Below, piece by piece: positions 1-7,239 of a stretch of DNA of 64,000 nt. The notes beneath the pieces are model-generated. The model was not told the origin of the DNA and did not search any database. It saw nothing but the letters and a program-made list of their open reading frames with translations. Source of the DNA: Micromonospora gifhornensis. Its GTDB lineage: Bacteria > Actinomycetota > Actinomycetes > Mycobacteriales > Micromonosporaceae. Both the position numbers and the translations under genes were made by a program. The DNA is taken from the NCBI RefSeq assembly GCF_016863515.1, contig NZ_BOPA01000016.1:1-64000 (forward strand), written 5' to 3'. Position 1 is the stretch's first letter, and each line of letters opens with the position of its first letter.

Positions 1-1
1 C

Positions 2-83
2 CCCCGTCGATCTTGCACTTTCTGTCGCCGCATAAGCCGCATAAGCTCACGTATCGGCGACCAGAAGTGCAAGATCGACGGGG
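2..83. repeat. Intergenic hairpin repeat, copy A
   Basis: Long inverted repeat. The lower stem (2-20 with 65-83) pairs almost perfectly around the core GATCTTGCACTT, then has a short mismatch and a second 7-bp stem (24-30 with 55-61). The loop contains CATAAGCCGCATAAG. The outer edges are C-rich on the left and G-rich on the right. Two more copies of the family lie in this window (21062-21136 and 32694-32774). No coding function is seen. It lies just upstream of the alkylation-repair gene, in the same orientation as copy B. Confidence 0.85.
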
Positions 84-143
84 CTGGGCGGGACGGGACA
101 GACCCAGGGGACGGGGACGGGGCGGGGGAGAGGGGAGGCAGGG

Positions 144-863
144 GTGGGGGTGGGGGAGGTTCGGGCGGCGCTTGCGGGGGTGGCGGATGCCGAGCGGGCG
201 GCGGGGGTGAGTCGGTATCTGCAGATGGTGCCGGGTGGGTACGGCGAGGGGGATCGGGCCATCGGTGTCAGCGTGCCGGAGCAGCGGCGGGTGGCTGGGC
301 GGTACTGGCGTCAGTTGTCTCTGGACGATGTGGCGACGCTGTTGGGTGGCGAGGTGCACGAGGAGCGGCTGACCGCGATCTTCGTCCTGGTGCGCAAGTT
401 CGCCAAGGGGGACGAGGTGGAACGCGAGGCCATCTACCGGCTGGTGCTGGCCAACACGGAGCGGATCAACAACTGGGACCTGGTGGACTCGTGCGCGCCG
501 TACCTCGTCGGGCCCTGGCTGATCGACAAGGACCGCGCTGTCCTCGATCAGCTGGCCGGCTCCGAGCTGGTGTGGGAGCGGCGAATGGCGATCATGGCGA
601 CCTTCGCCTTCATCAAGGCCGGCGACTTCGGGTGGACCCTGCGGCTCGCCGAGCGGTTGCTGGGCGACCCGCACGACCTCGTCCACAAGGCCGTCGGCTG
701 GATGCTGCGTGAGGTGGGCAACCGGGACCGGGCAGTGGCCGAGGAGTTCCTGTCCCGGTGGCACCGGGACATGCCTCGGGTGATGCTGCGGTACGCGATC
801 GAGAAGTTCGAGCCGGAGCGGCGACGGCAGTATCTGTCCGGTGTGCTCACCCCGTACCGGTGA
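144..863 (+). CDS. AlkD-like DNA alkylation repair protein (HEAT-like glycosylase family)
   Basis: A 239-aa cytoplasmic protein of the AlkD family of base-excision DNA glycosylases, which remove N3- and N7-alkylated purines using a HEAT-like helical repeat fold without base flipping. The family signature N-N-W-D-L-V-D lies near residues 112-118, followed by W-E-R-R-M-A-I around residue 150, matching the conserved Trp/Asp and Arg that line the AlkD active groove. Length is typical. The start is uncertain: GTG 144 lies in a G-rich tract, and several later GTG codons are possible; the real N-terminus may be near GVSRYLQ. It converges on the response regulator at 874, leaving only 10 bp between stops. 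Function is assigned by family resemblance. Confidence 0.85.
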   Translation: MGVGEVRAALAGVADAERAAGVSRYLQMVPGGYGEGDRAIGVSVPEQRRVAGRYWRQLSLDDVATLLGGEVHEERLTAIFVLVRKFAKGDEVEREAIYRLVLANTERINNWDLVDSCAPYLVGPWLIDKDRAVLDQLAGSELVWERRMAIMATFAFIKAGDFGWTLRLAERLLGDPHDLVHKAVGWMLREVGNRDRAVAEEFLSRWHRDMPRVMLRYAIEKFEPERRRQYLSGVLTPYR

Positions 864-873
864 GGTACGCCGG

Positions 874-1500
874 CTACAGCCAGCCCTTGTGGTACGCCAC
901 CCGGGCCGCCTCGTGCGGGTCGGGCGCCCCGGTCTTCGACACGGCGGCCACCACGTGCGCCTGGAGGGTCGCGCTCGACAGCCCGAGGACCGACCGCAGC
1001 GCCGCTACCGGCATGCCGTCGTGCAGCGCGGACAGGATGCCGCGTTCGCGCTGGGTCAGCGGGCCGGTTCGGGGACGTTCGGCCGGTCCGGCCGAGGCGG
1101 AACTGCTGTCGGCGAGTTCGATGTCGATGACCCGGCGTCCGGCGTACACGTCCCGGATGGCGCGGCACAGCCGGTCGCTCGGCGCGTCCTTGACCAGGAA
1201 ACCGGCCACCCCGGCCTGCATGGCCCGGTCGAAGTTGCCCGGCGTGCCGACGCTCGTCAGCACCAGGATGCGGACCGGCGAACCGGCGTCCTTGAGCCGC
1301 TGGGCGGCGGCGATCCCGTCCATGCCGGGCAGGTCGATGTCGACCACCGCGACGTCCGGCCGGTGCTGTTCGATCTCGGCCAGGATGGTGTCCCCGCGCG
1401 CGGTCTCCGCCACCACGGTGATGTCGCTCTCCAACGACATCAGGGCCACCAACGCACCCCGGATGAGGTTCTGATCCTCAGCCACCAACACCCTGATCAT
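874..1500 (-). CDS. NarL/LuxR-family response regulator (pair 1 of the RiPP cluster)
   Basis: A 208-aa response regulator. The N-terminal receiver domain starts MIRVLVAEDQN and carries the acidic pair after VLVAE, the phospho-acceptor Asp in VVDIDLPGMDG and the Lys in FLVKDAP. The C-terminal part from about residue 143 is a LuxR-type HTH (LTQRERGILSAL). ATG 1500 is the natural start; the gene follows the histidine kinase (1517-2686) with 16 bp between them. It is the last gene of the transcription unit beginning with the NHLP-type precursors. A paralogous kinase/regulator pair lies at 3696-5470. Its likely targets are the shared palindromes upstream of the precursor genes, but this is inference. 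Confidence 0.9.
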   Translation of the reverse strand: MIRVLVAEDQNLIRGALVALMSLESDITVVAETARGDTILAEIEQHRPDVAVVDIDLPGMDGIAAAQRLKDAGSPVRILVLTSVGTPGNFDRAMQAGVAGFLVKDAPSDRLCRAIRDVYAGRRVIDIELADSSSASAGPAERPRTGPLTQRERGILSALHDGMPVAALRSVLGLSSATLQAHVVAAVSKTGAPDPHEAARVAYHKGWL

Positions 1501-1516
1501 GGCTTCTCCTCGGTTG

Positions 1517-2686
1517 TCAGCAAGGTACGAGCACGGTGAGGACGAATTCGCCGTCGGCGCGGTGCCCGGCGGTGAGGGTTCCGCCCAGCGGGGCCAGTCG
1601 TTCGGCCAGACCGGTGAGCCCGCTGCCACCGATGTCGTCGGTGGGTGCGGGGGAGGCCGCGCCGTCGTTGGCGACGTCGAGGCGTACCTCGTCGTCGGAG
1701 CGGTGCATGCTGATGCGGCAGCGGCTGGCGCTGCTGTGGCGCAGCAGGTTTGTCGCCGCCTCACGGACGGCCCAGGCGAGCACCTCCTCGACCGGTGCGG
1801 GCAGGGCCTCGGCAGGTGTCGCGACCTCGCACCGCACGCCGGCGGCGACCAGGACGGACTGCACGCCCTCCAACTCCCGTTGCAGCGAGTCGCGGCGGTA
1901 GCCCTTGACCACGGTGCGGACATCGCGCAGCGAGTCGCGGGCGATGCCGTATACGTCGTTGAGTTCCGACCGGGCGCGGACCGCGTCGCGATCGAGCAGT
2001 CGCAGGGCGAGTTCGCTCTTCAGCGCGATGGCGGAGAGGTTGTGGCCCAGGGTGTCGTGCAGGTCGCGGGCGAACCGGACCCGTTCCGCGTCGACTGCGA
2101 GGCGGGCGACCTCGGCGCGGGCGGTGAACAGTTCCTCGATGAACGCGACGAGCACGATGATGCCGGCCAGGGCGGCACCGGTGAGCACGTCCTGCACGGT
2201 CAGGAAGACGACGCCCGGGGTGTCGAGCATGATCCGTTCCACCGTGATCAGGATGAGCACCCCGATGGCCAGGAGCAGGCCGTAGCGGGGACGGAAGGTG
2301 ACCGCCACGGCGGCGAGTGCCAGGAAGCCGATCACCTGCCAGTTCCGGTCGACGAGCACGGGCAGCAGCAGCACGATGCCGGTGACCAGCAGGGCGTCCT
2401 CACGCCTGCGGTTGCTCCACGGATGGCGCATGGCGTGGGTGACGAGCCGGATGAAGGCGGTGGCGACGACCGCGAAGCCGCCGGCGCCGACGATCACCAC
2501 CCACCAGGAGCGGCGCTCGGTGACTGCGGTGACGATCGGCAGCAGACCGAAGCCGAGCATGACGACCGTGAAGACGTACGCGACGGTACGGGTGACCACG
2601 ACCGCCCGAGCCCGGCGGACCTGCCCGGCGGCGGGCGATCCCGCGCCCGCCGCCGGAGTGATTGACTGAACGGTGCCGGAGGTCAT
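1517..2686 (-). CDS. NarL-type sensor histidine kinase (pair 1)
   Basis: A 389-aa membrane histidine kinase with about five hydrophobic segments in residues 25-160, then a HisKA_3 dimerization/phosphoacceptor segment with FARDLHDTLGHNLSAIALK (phospho-His in the LHDTLGH motif) and a HATPase domain containing the N-box (REAATNLLRH) and the G-box GGSGLTGLAERL. The ATG at 2686 follows the precursor-1 stop by one base; a GTG at 2695 would overlap the precursor gene by 8 bp. Either arrangement implies translational coupling between a precursor peptide gene and the kinase. It partners with the downstream response regulator. Ligand unknown; sensing of the mature peptide (autoinduction) is possible from the position but not shown. 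Confidence 0.88.
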   Translation of the reverse strand: MTSGTVQSITPAAGAGSPAAGQVRRARAVVVTRTVAYVFTVVMLGFGLLPIVTAVTERRSWWVVIVGAGGFAVVATAFIRLVTHAMRHPWSNRRREDALLVTGIVLLLPVLVDRNWQVIGFLALAAVAVTFRPRYGLLLAIGVLILITVERIMLDTPGVVFLTVQDVLTGAALAGIIVLVAFIEELFTARAEVARLAVDAERVRFARDLHDTLGHNLSAIALKSELALRLLDRDAVRARSELNDVYGIARDSLRDVRTVVKGYRRDSLQRELEGVQSVLVAAGVRCEVATPAEALPAPVEEVLAWAVREAATNLLRHSSASRCRISMHRSDDEVRLDVANDGAASPAPTDDIGGSGLTGLAERLAPLGGTLTAGHRADGEFVLTVLVPC

Positions 2687-2687
2687 C

Positions 2688-2960
2688 TCAGGCACTCATT
2701 CCGACACAGGCGCCGGGGCAGCTGACGGTGCCGATCGTGGCCATCGCCGCGCCGGCGGTGGTGCTCAGGTCCTCGACGGCGATCTCGCCCGGTGCGGGCG
2801 GCAGGTCGGGGATCTCGTCGCCGGCGCCGAGCACGATGCCGTACTCGGCCAGAACGGCGGTGGGGTCGAGCTGGTATCGATCGGCGAGGGTGGGATCGGA
2901 CCACGCGTCGGCGACCAACCGAGCAAAGCGGGTGCGGTGTTCCGCCGGTACAGAGGCCAT
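2688..2960 (-). CDS. RiPP precursor peptide 1 with nitrile-hydratase-like leader (NHLP)
   Basis: A 90-aa peptide. Residues 10-45 (RFARLVADAWSDPTLADRY, then VLAEYGI) resemble the N-terminal segment of nitrile hydratase alpha chains, the NHLP type of RiPP leader. An acidic/Pro stretch follows, and the C-terminal segment after ALSTTAGAA-like residues is MATIGTVSCPGACVGMSA. That predicted core has two Cys (81 and 85) plus Thr and Ser, so it could carry dehydrated residues, azolines or thioethers. A strong GGGAG ribosome site precedes ATG 2960. It is a paralogue of precursor 2 (3062-3400), lying 101 bp downstream of it, and is coupled to the kinase gene. The cleavage site and the real modifications cannot be read from sequence. 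Confidence 0.82.
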   Translation of the reverse strand: MASVPAEHRTRFARLVADAWSDPTLADRYQLDPTAVLAEYGIVLGAGDEIPDLPPAPGEIAVEDLSTTAGAAMATIGTVSCPGACVGMSA

Positions 2961-3061
2961 CGGTTTTCTCCCTTCCACGCGATCGGCTGGGGCGCCCCGC
3001 GCTGCCTGCCGCTGACGGGGGGCAGCAGGACAGGCTGCGCGGGACGCCGGCACCGGGTGGG

Positions 3062-3400
3062 TCAGTTGGCGATCGGCTCTTCGATGCTGAACGTGCCGGC
3101 GGTGCTGGCCGTGAAGGCGGTACCACCGATGGTGCTGATCGAGCTCGCGCTGCCCAGCGTGCCCTCGGCGGCGCCGGCCGCGACGGCCTCCAGCGCCTCC
3201 ATGCTCAGGTCGCCGCTCGGCTTCGGCGGCAGCAGCGGCGGGGCGACCGCGGCGGGGTAGTCGATGCCGTGCTCGGCCAGCACCTCGTACGGGGTGTTCT
3301 GGTAGCGGTCCGCGAACTCGGTGTCGGACCAGGCGCTCGACACGATCTTGGCAAACTTCCGGCGGTCCTCGTCCGACAGGACGTAGATCCCTTCGGCCAT
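3062..3400 (-). CDS. RiPP precursor peptide 2 with NHLP leader; core lacks cysteine
   Basis: A 112-aa peptide whose leader (RKFAKIVSSAWSDTEFADRY, then VLAEHGIDYP) is clearly paralogous to precursor 1. The C-terminal third is Ser/Thr/Gly/Ala-rich (GSASSISTIGGTAFTASTAG) and ends SIEEPIAN. There is no Cys anywhere in the protein. A LanM-type enzyme could therefore dehydrate it but could not form lanthionines within it, unless a Cys came from another peptide. ATG 3400 has an AGGAGG ribosome site 7 bp upstream. It is the first gene of the unit 3400 to 874. The upstream region carries the hairpin at 3455-3477 and the palindrome at 3614-3627, both shared with the promoter of precursor 3. Confidence 0.82.
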   Translation of the reverse strand: MAEGIYVLSDEDRRKFAKIVSSAWSDTEFADRYQNTPYEVLAEHGIDYPAAVAPPLLPPKPSGDLSMEALEAVAAGAAEGTLGSASSISTIGGTAFTASTAGTFSIEEPIAN

Positions 3401-3454
3401 GACGATCCTCCTCGTACCGCGCCGGCGGGGGCCGGCGCTTGGGGATGTGCGAGG

Positions 3455-3477
3455 AGCGGACATCTGGACTGTCCGCT
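3455..3477 (-). promoter_or_regulatory. Inverted repeat with TCTGGAC loop upstream of precursor 2
   Basis: Perfect 8-bp arms AGCGGACA and TGTCCGCT around the 7-nt loop TCTGGAC, 55-77 bp upstream of the precursor-2 start. The same loop, flanked by different but perfectly complementary 12-bp arms, occurs upstream of precursor 3 (20850-20880). A constant loop with changing, self-complementary arms fits a structured 5' leader RNA better than a simple operator, but either is possible. Confidence 0.7.
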
Positions 3478-3613
3478 GCTCCGGTGGACGCACGATTGCG
3501 GCACCGGGCCGCCTCCGGAGAGTCACCGGTCTGCTGCTCTCCGGCGGATCGGCCACACACATGGTGGCGTCAGGCGAGCGATCTCAAACAGTCATCATCG
3601 ACACGACCTGTGC

Positions 3614-3627
3614 ATGACGAGTGTCAT
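3614..3627. promoter_or_regulatory. 14-bp palindrome, putative regulator site upstream of precursor 2
   Basis: ATGACGAGTGTCAT, with CATGAC/GTCATG arms and a 4-bp centre, 214 bp upstream of the precursor-2 ATG. The complement of the site at 21020-21033 (ATGACAAGTGTCAT) differs at one base only. Similar placement before two precursor genes suggests a binding site for one of the cluster's NarL-type regulators. That assignment is inference. Confidence 0.55.
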
Positions 3628-3653
3628 GTGCAACCGCCGGACCGTGGACACGA

Positions 3654-3688
3654 CGACGCCACCCTCGCGCGGTGCGAGGGTGGCGTCG
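3654..3688 (-). terminator. Strong hairpin terminator after response regulator 2
   Basis: A 15-bp perfect stem (3654-3668 with 3674-3688; CGACGCCACCCTCGC and its complement) with a 5-nt loop, starting 7 bp beyond the response regulator stop on the minus strand. There is no clear T-run. It separates the biosynthetic operon from the precursor 2/precursor 1/kinase 1 unit. Confidence 0.75.
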
Positions 3689-3695
3689 GTCCTGG

Positions 3696-4307
3696 TCAAG
3701 CGCTGATCCAGCCCCGGTCGCGGGCAATGCGGATCGCGTCCACCCGGTTGCGGGCCCCGATCTTCGACATGATGGCCGACAGGTAGTTGCGGACGGTACC
3801 CGGTGCGAGATAGAGCTTCGCGGCCACATCGGAGACGTCGGAGCCCTTGGCGACGTGGGTGAGGACGTCTCGTTCGCGTTCGGTGAGCGGGTTGGGGCCA
3901 TGGTGGAACGCCGCCACGACGATCTCGGAGTCGATCACCCGTTCGCCCCGGTGCACCCGTCGGATGGCGTCGGCCAACCGGGCCGGCGGGGCGTCCTTGG
4001 GCAGGAAGCCGGAGACCCCGATCAGCATCGCCCGGGCGATGTTCGCCGAGTCGGCGTGGCTGGTCAGCATGATGGTCCGGCAGGTCGGCAACTGTTGACC
4101 CAGCGCGCCAGCCGCCGCCAGGCCGTCGATGCCGGGCAGTCCGATGTCGAGTACGGCCACGTCGGGCCGGTGCGTCAACGCGTTGGGCAGGATCGCGGTG
4201 CCCTCGGCCACCTCCGCCACCACCTCGAGGTCCGGCTCCAGGGACAGCAGCGCGACGAGCGCACCGCGAACCATGTGCATGTCCTCGGCCAGCAAAATCC
4301 TGATCAT
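3696..4307 (-). CDS. NarL/LuxR-family response regulator (pair 2)
   Basis: A 203-aa regulator, paralogous to the one at 874-1500. The receiver domain begins MIRILLAEDMH and has the phosphorylation Asp in VLDIGLPGIDG and the Lys in FLPKDAP. The LuxR-type HTH is in the last 65 residues (LTERERDVLTHVAKG, then LAPGTVRNYLSAIMSKIG). ATG 4307 overlaps the kinase stop by 4 bp (ATGA), so the pair is co-translated. A strong hairpin lies directly downstream. Two paralogous two-component systems in one RiPP cluster suggest that the two precursor promoters or two signals are controlled separately. Confidence 0.9.
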   Translation of the reverse strand: MIRILLAEDMHMVRGALVALLSLEPDLEVVAEVAEGTAILPNALTHRPDVAVLDIGLPGIDGLAAAGALGQQLPTCRTIMLTSHADSANIARAMLIGVSGFLPKDAPPARLADAIRRVHRGERVIDSEIVVAAFHHGPNPLTERERDVLTHVAKGSDVSDVAAKLYLAPGTVRNYLSAIMSKIGARNRVDAIRIARDRGWISA

Positions 4308-5470
4308 CGGGTTGCCTCCACCATCGCTGCCTTCGTGGCCATGCTCGGCACGAAGACCACAAGTTCGAAAGATCCGCCACCGACCGGGCCGGCGTGCAGC
4401 TGCCCGTCCAGTTCGAGCAGCCGCTCCCGCAGACCTTCCAGACCGCTGCCCGCCGGATGCGGTGGTCCGGGAGGTACGCCGTCGTTGACGATCCGCAGCA
4501 CGAGGCCGTCGTCCTGCGGTCGTAGGGTGATCGAGCAGTGCCGGGCGATGCTGTGCCGCAGCACGTTGGTGGCACCCTCCCGCAGGGCGAACGCCAACGG
4601 GGTGGCGGCGTCGGCCGGCAGAGTGTCCAGTGGCACGGTGTCCACCTCGCACTCGATGCCGGCCGAGGTGAGCACCGAGGTCACCCCGGTCATCTCACCG
4701 GCGAGCGAGACGCTGCGATACCCGGCCACCACCTCCCGGATGTCGCGGTGCGCCTCCCGGGCCAGCCCGATCACCTCGTTGATCTCCCGCTCCGCGGACT
4801 CCGGGCGGCTGTGCAGGACGGCGGCGGCCAACTCGCCCTTGAGCGCGATCGCGCAGAGCTGGTGCCCGAGCACGTCGTGCAGGTCGCGGGCGAAGCGCAG
4901 CCGCTCGACGTCGACGGCCCGGTGGGCGAGCGTGGCCCGCAGCCGGTGCACCTCCCACACCAGGGTCGCCATCTTCACGAAGCCGAAGACCACCGCGCCG
5001 GTCAACGCGACGCCGAGGGTGGCGTACGCGATGTCGCTGGGTTCCTCATGCACGAGCAGGGCGAACGGGATCTCCGCCAGCACCACCGCGAGGTAGGCGA
5101 CGTAGGACAGCGGGGAACGCAGGGTGATCAGCAGCGAGGCGGCCAGGAAGGACGGCACGCCCAGCCACGCGTCGCCGGCCAGCGGGGCCGGCGCGTACGA
5201 CAGGATCGCCTGCAACAGCAGGGTCCACGACCAGGTGACCGGCGGCTCCCCACGCAGCCCGTGCCAGGTGTGCCGGAACTGCAACAGCGCCACACCGGTC
5301 AGGGCCAGCAGGGCCAGCCCGGCGTTCGGCACCGGCTGCGTGGTGATCACACGGGAAGCGGGAATGCTCAGGTAGGCGATGGAGAGGAGGAAGACCAGCG
5401 TCTGGGCGGTCCGTACGGCGACGCCTGTCGTCGCACTCGCCGCATGGGGCGCACTGCCCACGTCGACCAT
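4304..5470 (-). CDS. NarL-type sensor histidine kinase (pair 2)
   Basis: A 388-aa membrane kinase with the same layout as the one at 1517-2686: about five hydrophobic helices in residues 20-150, a coiled linker, the HisKA_3 box FARDLHDVLGHQLCAIALK with the phospho-His, and an ATPase domain with REGATNVLRHS and the G-box SGLEGLRERLLEL. It starts at ATG 5470, 90 bp after the stop of the ABC permease gene. No strong hairpin is seen in that gap, so it may be read through from the biosynthetic operon. Signal unknown. Confidence 0.9.
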   Translation of the reverse strand: MVDVGSAPHAASATTGVAVRTAQTLVFLLSIAYLSIPASRVITTQPVPNAGLALLALTGVALLQFRHTWHGLRGEPPVTWSWTLLLQAILSYAPAPLAGDAWLGVPSFLAASLLITLRSPLSYVAYLAVVLAEIPFALLVHEEPSDIAYATLGVALTGAVVFGFVKMATLVWEVHRLRATLAHRAVDVERLRFARDLHDVLGHQLCAIALKGELAAAVLHSRPESAEREINEVIGLAREAHRDIREVVAGYRSVSLAGEMTGVTSVLTSAGIECEVDTVPLDTLPADAATPLAFALREGATNVLRHSIARHCSITLRPQDDGLVLRIVNDGVPPGPPHPAGSGLEGLRERLLELDGQLHAGPVGGGSFELVVFVPSMATKAAMVEATR

Positions 5471-5560
5471 CTCTAGTTACCCCCAAGCACTTGCCCGGAA
5501 ATCCTCACATCCATCGATGGGGGCAACAACCAGCCGAACAGATGCCGTTATTCGACCGCC

Positions 5561-6319
5561 CTACCGCTTTCCTTCCCAGCGGAAGAACCGCCGGGTGGTG
5601 ATCACACCCACCGCCCACCAGACCCCGAGCACCGCCGCGTCCCGGGGCAGCGCGCCGCCGCCGTAGAACGCCGCCCGGACCGCGTCGGCCAACGCGGTGA
5701 CCGGCAGTAGTTCCGCGATCGTCCGTAGCCAGTCCGGGAAGACCGACAATGGAACGAATATTCCCGAGCAGGCGAAACAGGCGAACAGCACGGGAATGCA
5801 GAGAATCTGAGCGCTTTCGGCATTGGGGATGAGCGCCGTGTAGGCGGCCGCCAACACGGCGAACACCGCGGTCCCGTACGCCAGGGCCACCATCAGCAGG
5901 ATCGGATTGTCCGGCGCCGGCACGCCCAGGGCGAGCAGCCCGATGGTCAGCAGCAACACCAACTGCAACCCACTGAGGACGTACGCGGTGAGCACGTTGC
6001 CGGCCAGGATCGACCGGTTGGACAGCTCGGTGCCGCGTAACCGTTTGAGGATCAACGCGTCCCGGCGGCTGGTCAACGTCACCACAAGCGTGGTGAACGT
6101 GGAGTACACGGTGATCATGGCGATCATGGCGGTCAGGAAGTGACCCCGGTAGGGCACCCCGTCCCAGTCCAGGCCCGCCGGCACGGTGAACGGGATGCTG
6201 ACGCACATCGCCACCGGCACCAGGAACGTCGGCACCACCAGGGCCCGGTTGCGCCAGAACAGCCGCTGCTCCAGCCGCCACACCGCCACCGACCCGCCGA
6301 CCACCGTCACCGCGCTCAT
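5561..6319 (-). CDS. ABC-2 type transporter permease
   Basis: A 252-aa integral membrane protein with about six hydrophobic helices (for example FLVPVAMCVSIPF near residue 32, then VLLLTIGLLALGV and VLFACFACSGIFVPL). It is typical of the ABC-2 permease family that pairs with a separate DrrA-like ATPase. ATG 6319 overlaps the ATPase stop by 4 bp. It probably exports the mature peptide or protects the producer from it, in addition to the two NHLM exporters. The assignment to self-protection is inference from position at the end of the biosynthetic operon. Confidence 0.85.
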   Translation of the reverse strand: MSAVTVVGGSVAVWRLEQRLFWRNRALVVPTFLVPVAMCVSIPFTVPAGLDWDGVPYRGHFLTAMIAMITVYSTFTTLVVTLTSRRDALILKRLRGTELSNRSILAGNVLTAYVLSGLQLVLLLTIGLLALGVPAPDNPILLMVALAYGTAVFAVLAAAYTALIPNAESAQILCIPVLFACFACSGIFVPLSVFPDWLRTIAELLPVTALADAVRAAFYGGGALPRDAAVLGVWWAVGVITTRRFFRWEGKR

Positions 6320-7239
6320 CGGTGCCCCACCTTCTGCGGCACGGTCTCCACCGGACCGCGTTGCCGATCCTCGGTCAGCCCCAGGTAGACCTCTTCCAGG
6401 CTGGCCGGTCGGACCGCCACCTGCGGCAGCACCCGACCGCCGGCCGCCGCCCAGGCGAACACCTCGGCGGCCGTGTCGTCGAGCGTCCGGGTACGGATCA
6501 CCACGCGACCGGCGGCGTACTCGGCCAGCCAGCCGGCGGGCAGATCCTCCGGCAGCCGGTCCGCGGCGAAACTGACAGTGCCCGTCCCGGCGGACAGCAC
6601 GGTCGGCAGGTCGCCGGAGACCGTCAGCCGCCCGGCCTCCATCATCAACACCCGACCGGCCAGCCGCTCCGCCTCCTCCAGGTAGTGAGTGGTCAGCAGC
6701 ACGGTCGTGCCGGCCTGCGCCAACCCCTCGATGACCTGCCAGGTGTTCTGCCGGGCCTGCGGGTCCAGCCCGGTGCTCGGCTCGTCGAGGAACAGCACCC
6801 GAGGCCGGTGCAGGATCGCCAGCGCCAGGTCCAGGCGGCGTCGCTGCCCGCCGGACAACCGGCCGACCCGGATCCGGGCCTGGGCGCGCAGGTCCACCAG
6901 ATCGAGCACCTCGTCGCGGGGCAGCGGATCGCGGCCGAACCGGCGCCACGCCTGCACCGTCTCCGCCACTGTCAACTCACCGAGAAAACCGGCCTCCTGC
7001 AACATGATGCCGACGCTTCTGCGCACCGTCGCCCGGTCCCGGTACGGGTCGCCGCCGGCCACCCGTACCCGCCCCGACGTCGCCGCCCGGTGCCCGGCCA
7101 ACACCTGCATGGTGCTGGTCTTCCCGGCACCGTTGCGGCCCAGCAGGGCCACCACCTCGCCGGGCGCCACCTGGAAGCTCACCCCTCGCACGGCGTGCAC
7201 CGAGCCGTACGCCACCGTCAGCTCCTCCACCTCGATCAT
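6316..7239 (-). CDS. ABC transporter ATP-binding protein (DrrA-like)
   Basis: A 307-aa cytoplasmic ATPase. Walker A is LLGRNGAGKTSTM (about residues 33-45), the signature is LSGGQRRRLDLALAI, Walker B is VLFLDEPSTGLD and the switch His is in LLTTHYLEEAE. The C-terminal extension of about 90 residues is as in DrrA-type multidrug ABC ATPases. It starts with a 4-bp overlap with the dehydrogenase stop and ends with a 4-bp overlap with the permease, giving one translationally coupled transporter. Likely export or immunity for the cluster's peptide. Confidence 0.9.
   Translation of the reverse strand: MIEVEELTVAYGSVHAVRGVSFQVAPGEVVALLGRNGAGKTSTMQVLAGHRAATSGRVRVAGGDPYRDRATVRRSVGIMLQEAGFLGELTVAETVQAWRRFGRDPLPRDEVLDLVDLRAQARIRVGRLSGGQRRRLDLALAILHRPRVLFLDEPSTGLDPQARQNTWQVIEGLAQAGTTVLLTTHYLEEAERLAGRVLMMEAGRLTVSGDLPTVLSAGTGTVSFAADRLPEDLPAGWLAEYAAGRVVIRTRTLDDTAAEVFAWAAAGGRVLPQVAVRPASLEEVYLGLTEDRQRGPVETVPQKVGHR

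Noticed and set aside
2961..3061. Attenuator between precursors 2 and 1
   Set aside because: Only weak 5-6-bp arms are seen in the 101-bp spacer. Nothing as strong as the hairpins elsewhere supports it.
5471..5560. Promoter or terminator between the ABC permease and kinase 2
   Set aside because: The gap holds only CCATCGATGG and a distant C/G pairing. I see no convincing hairpin or promoter.
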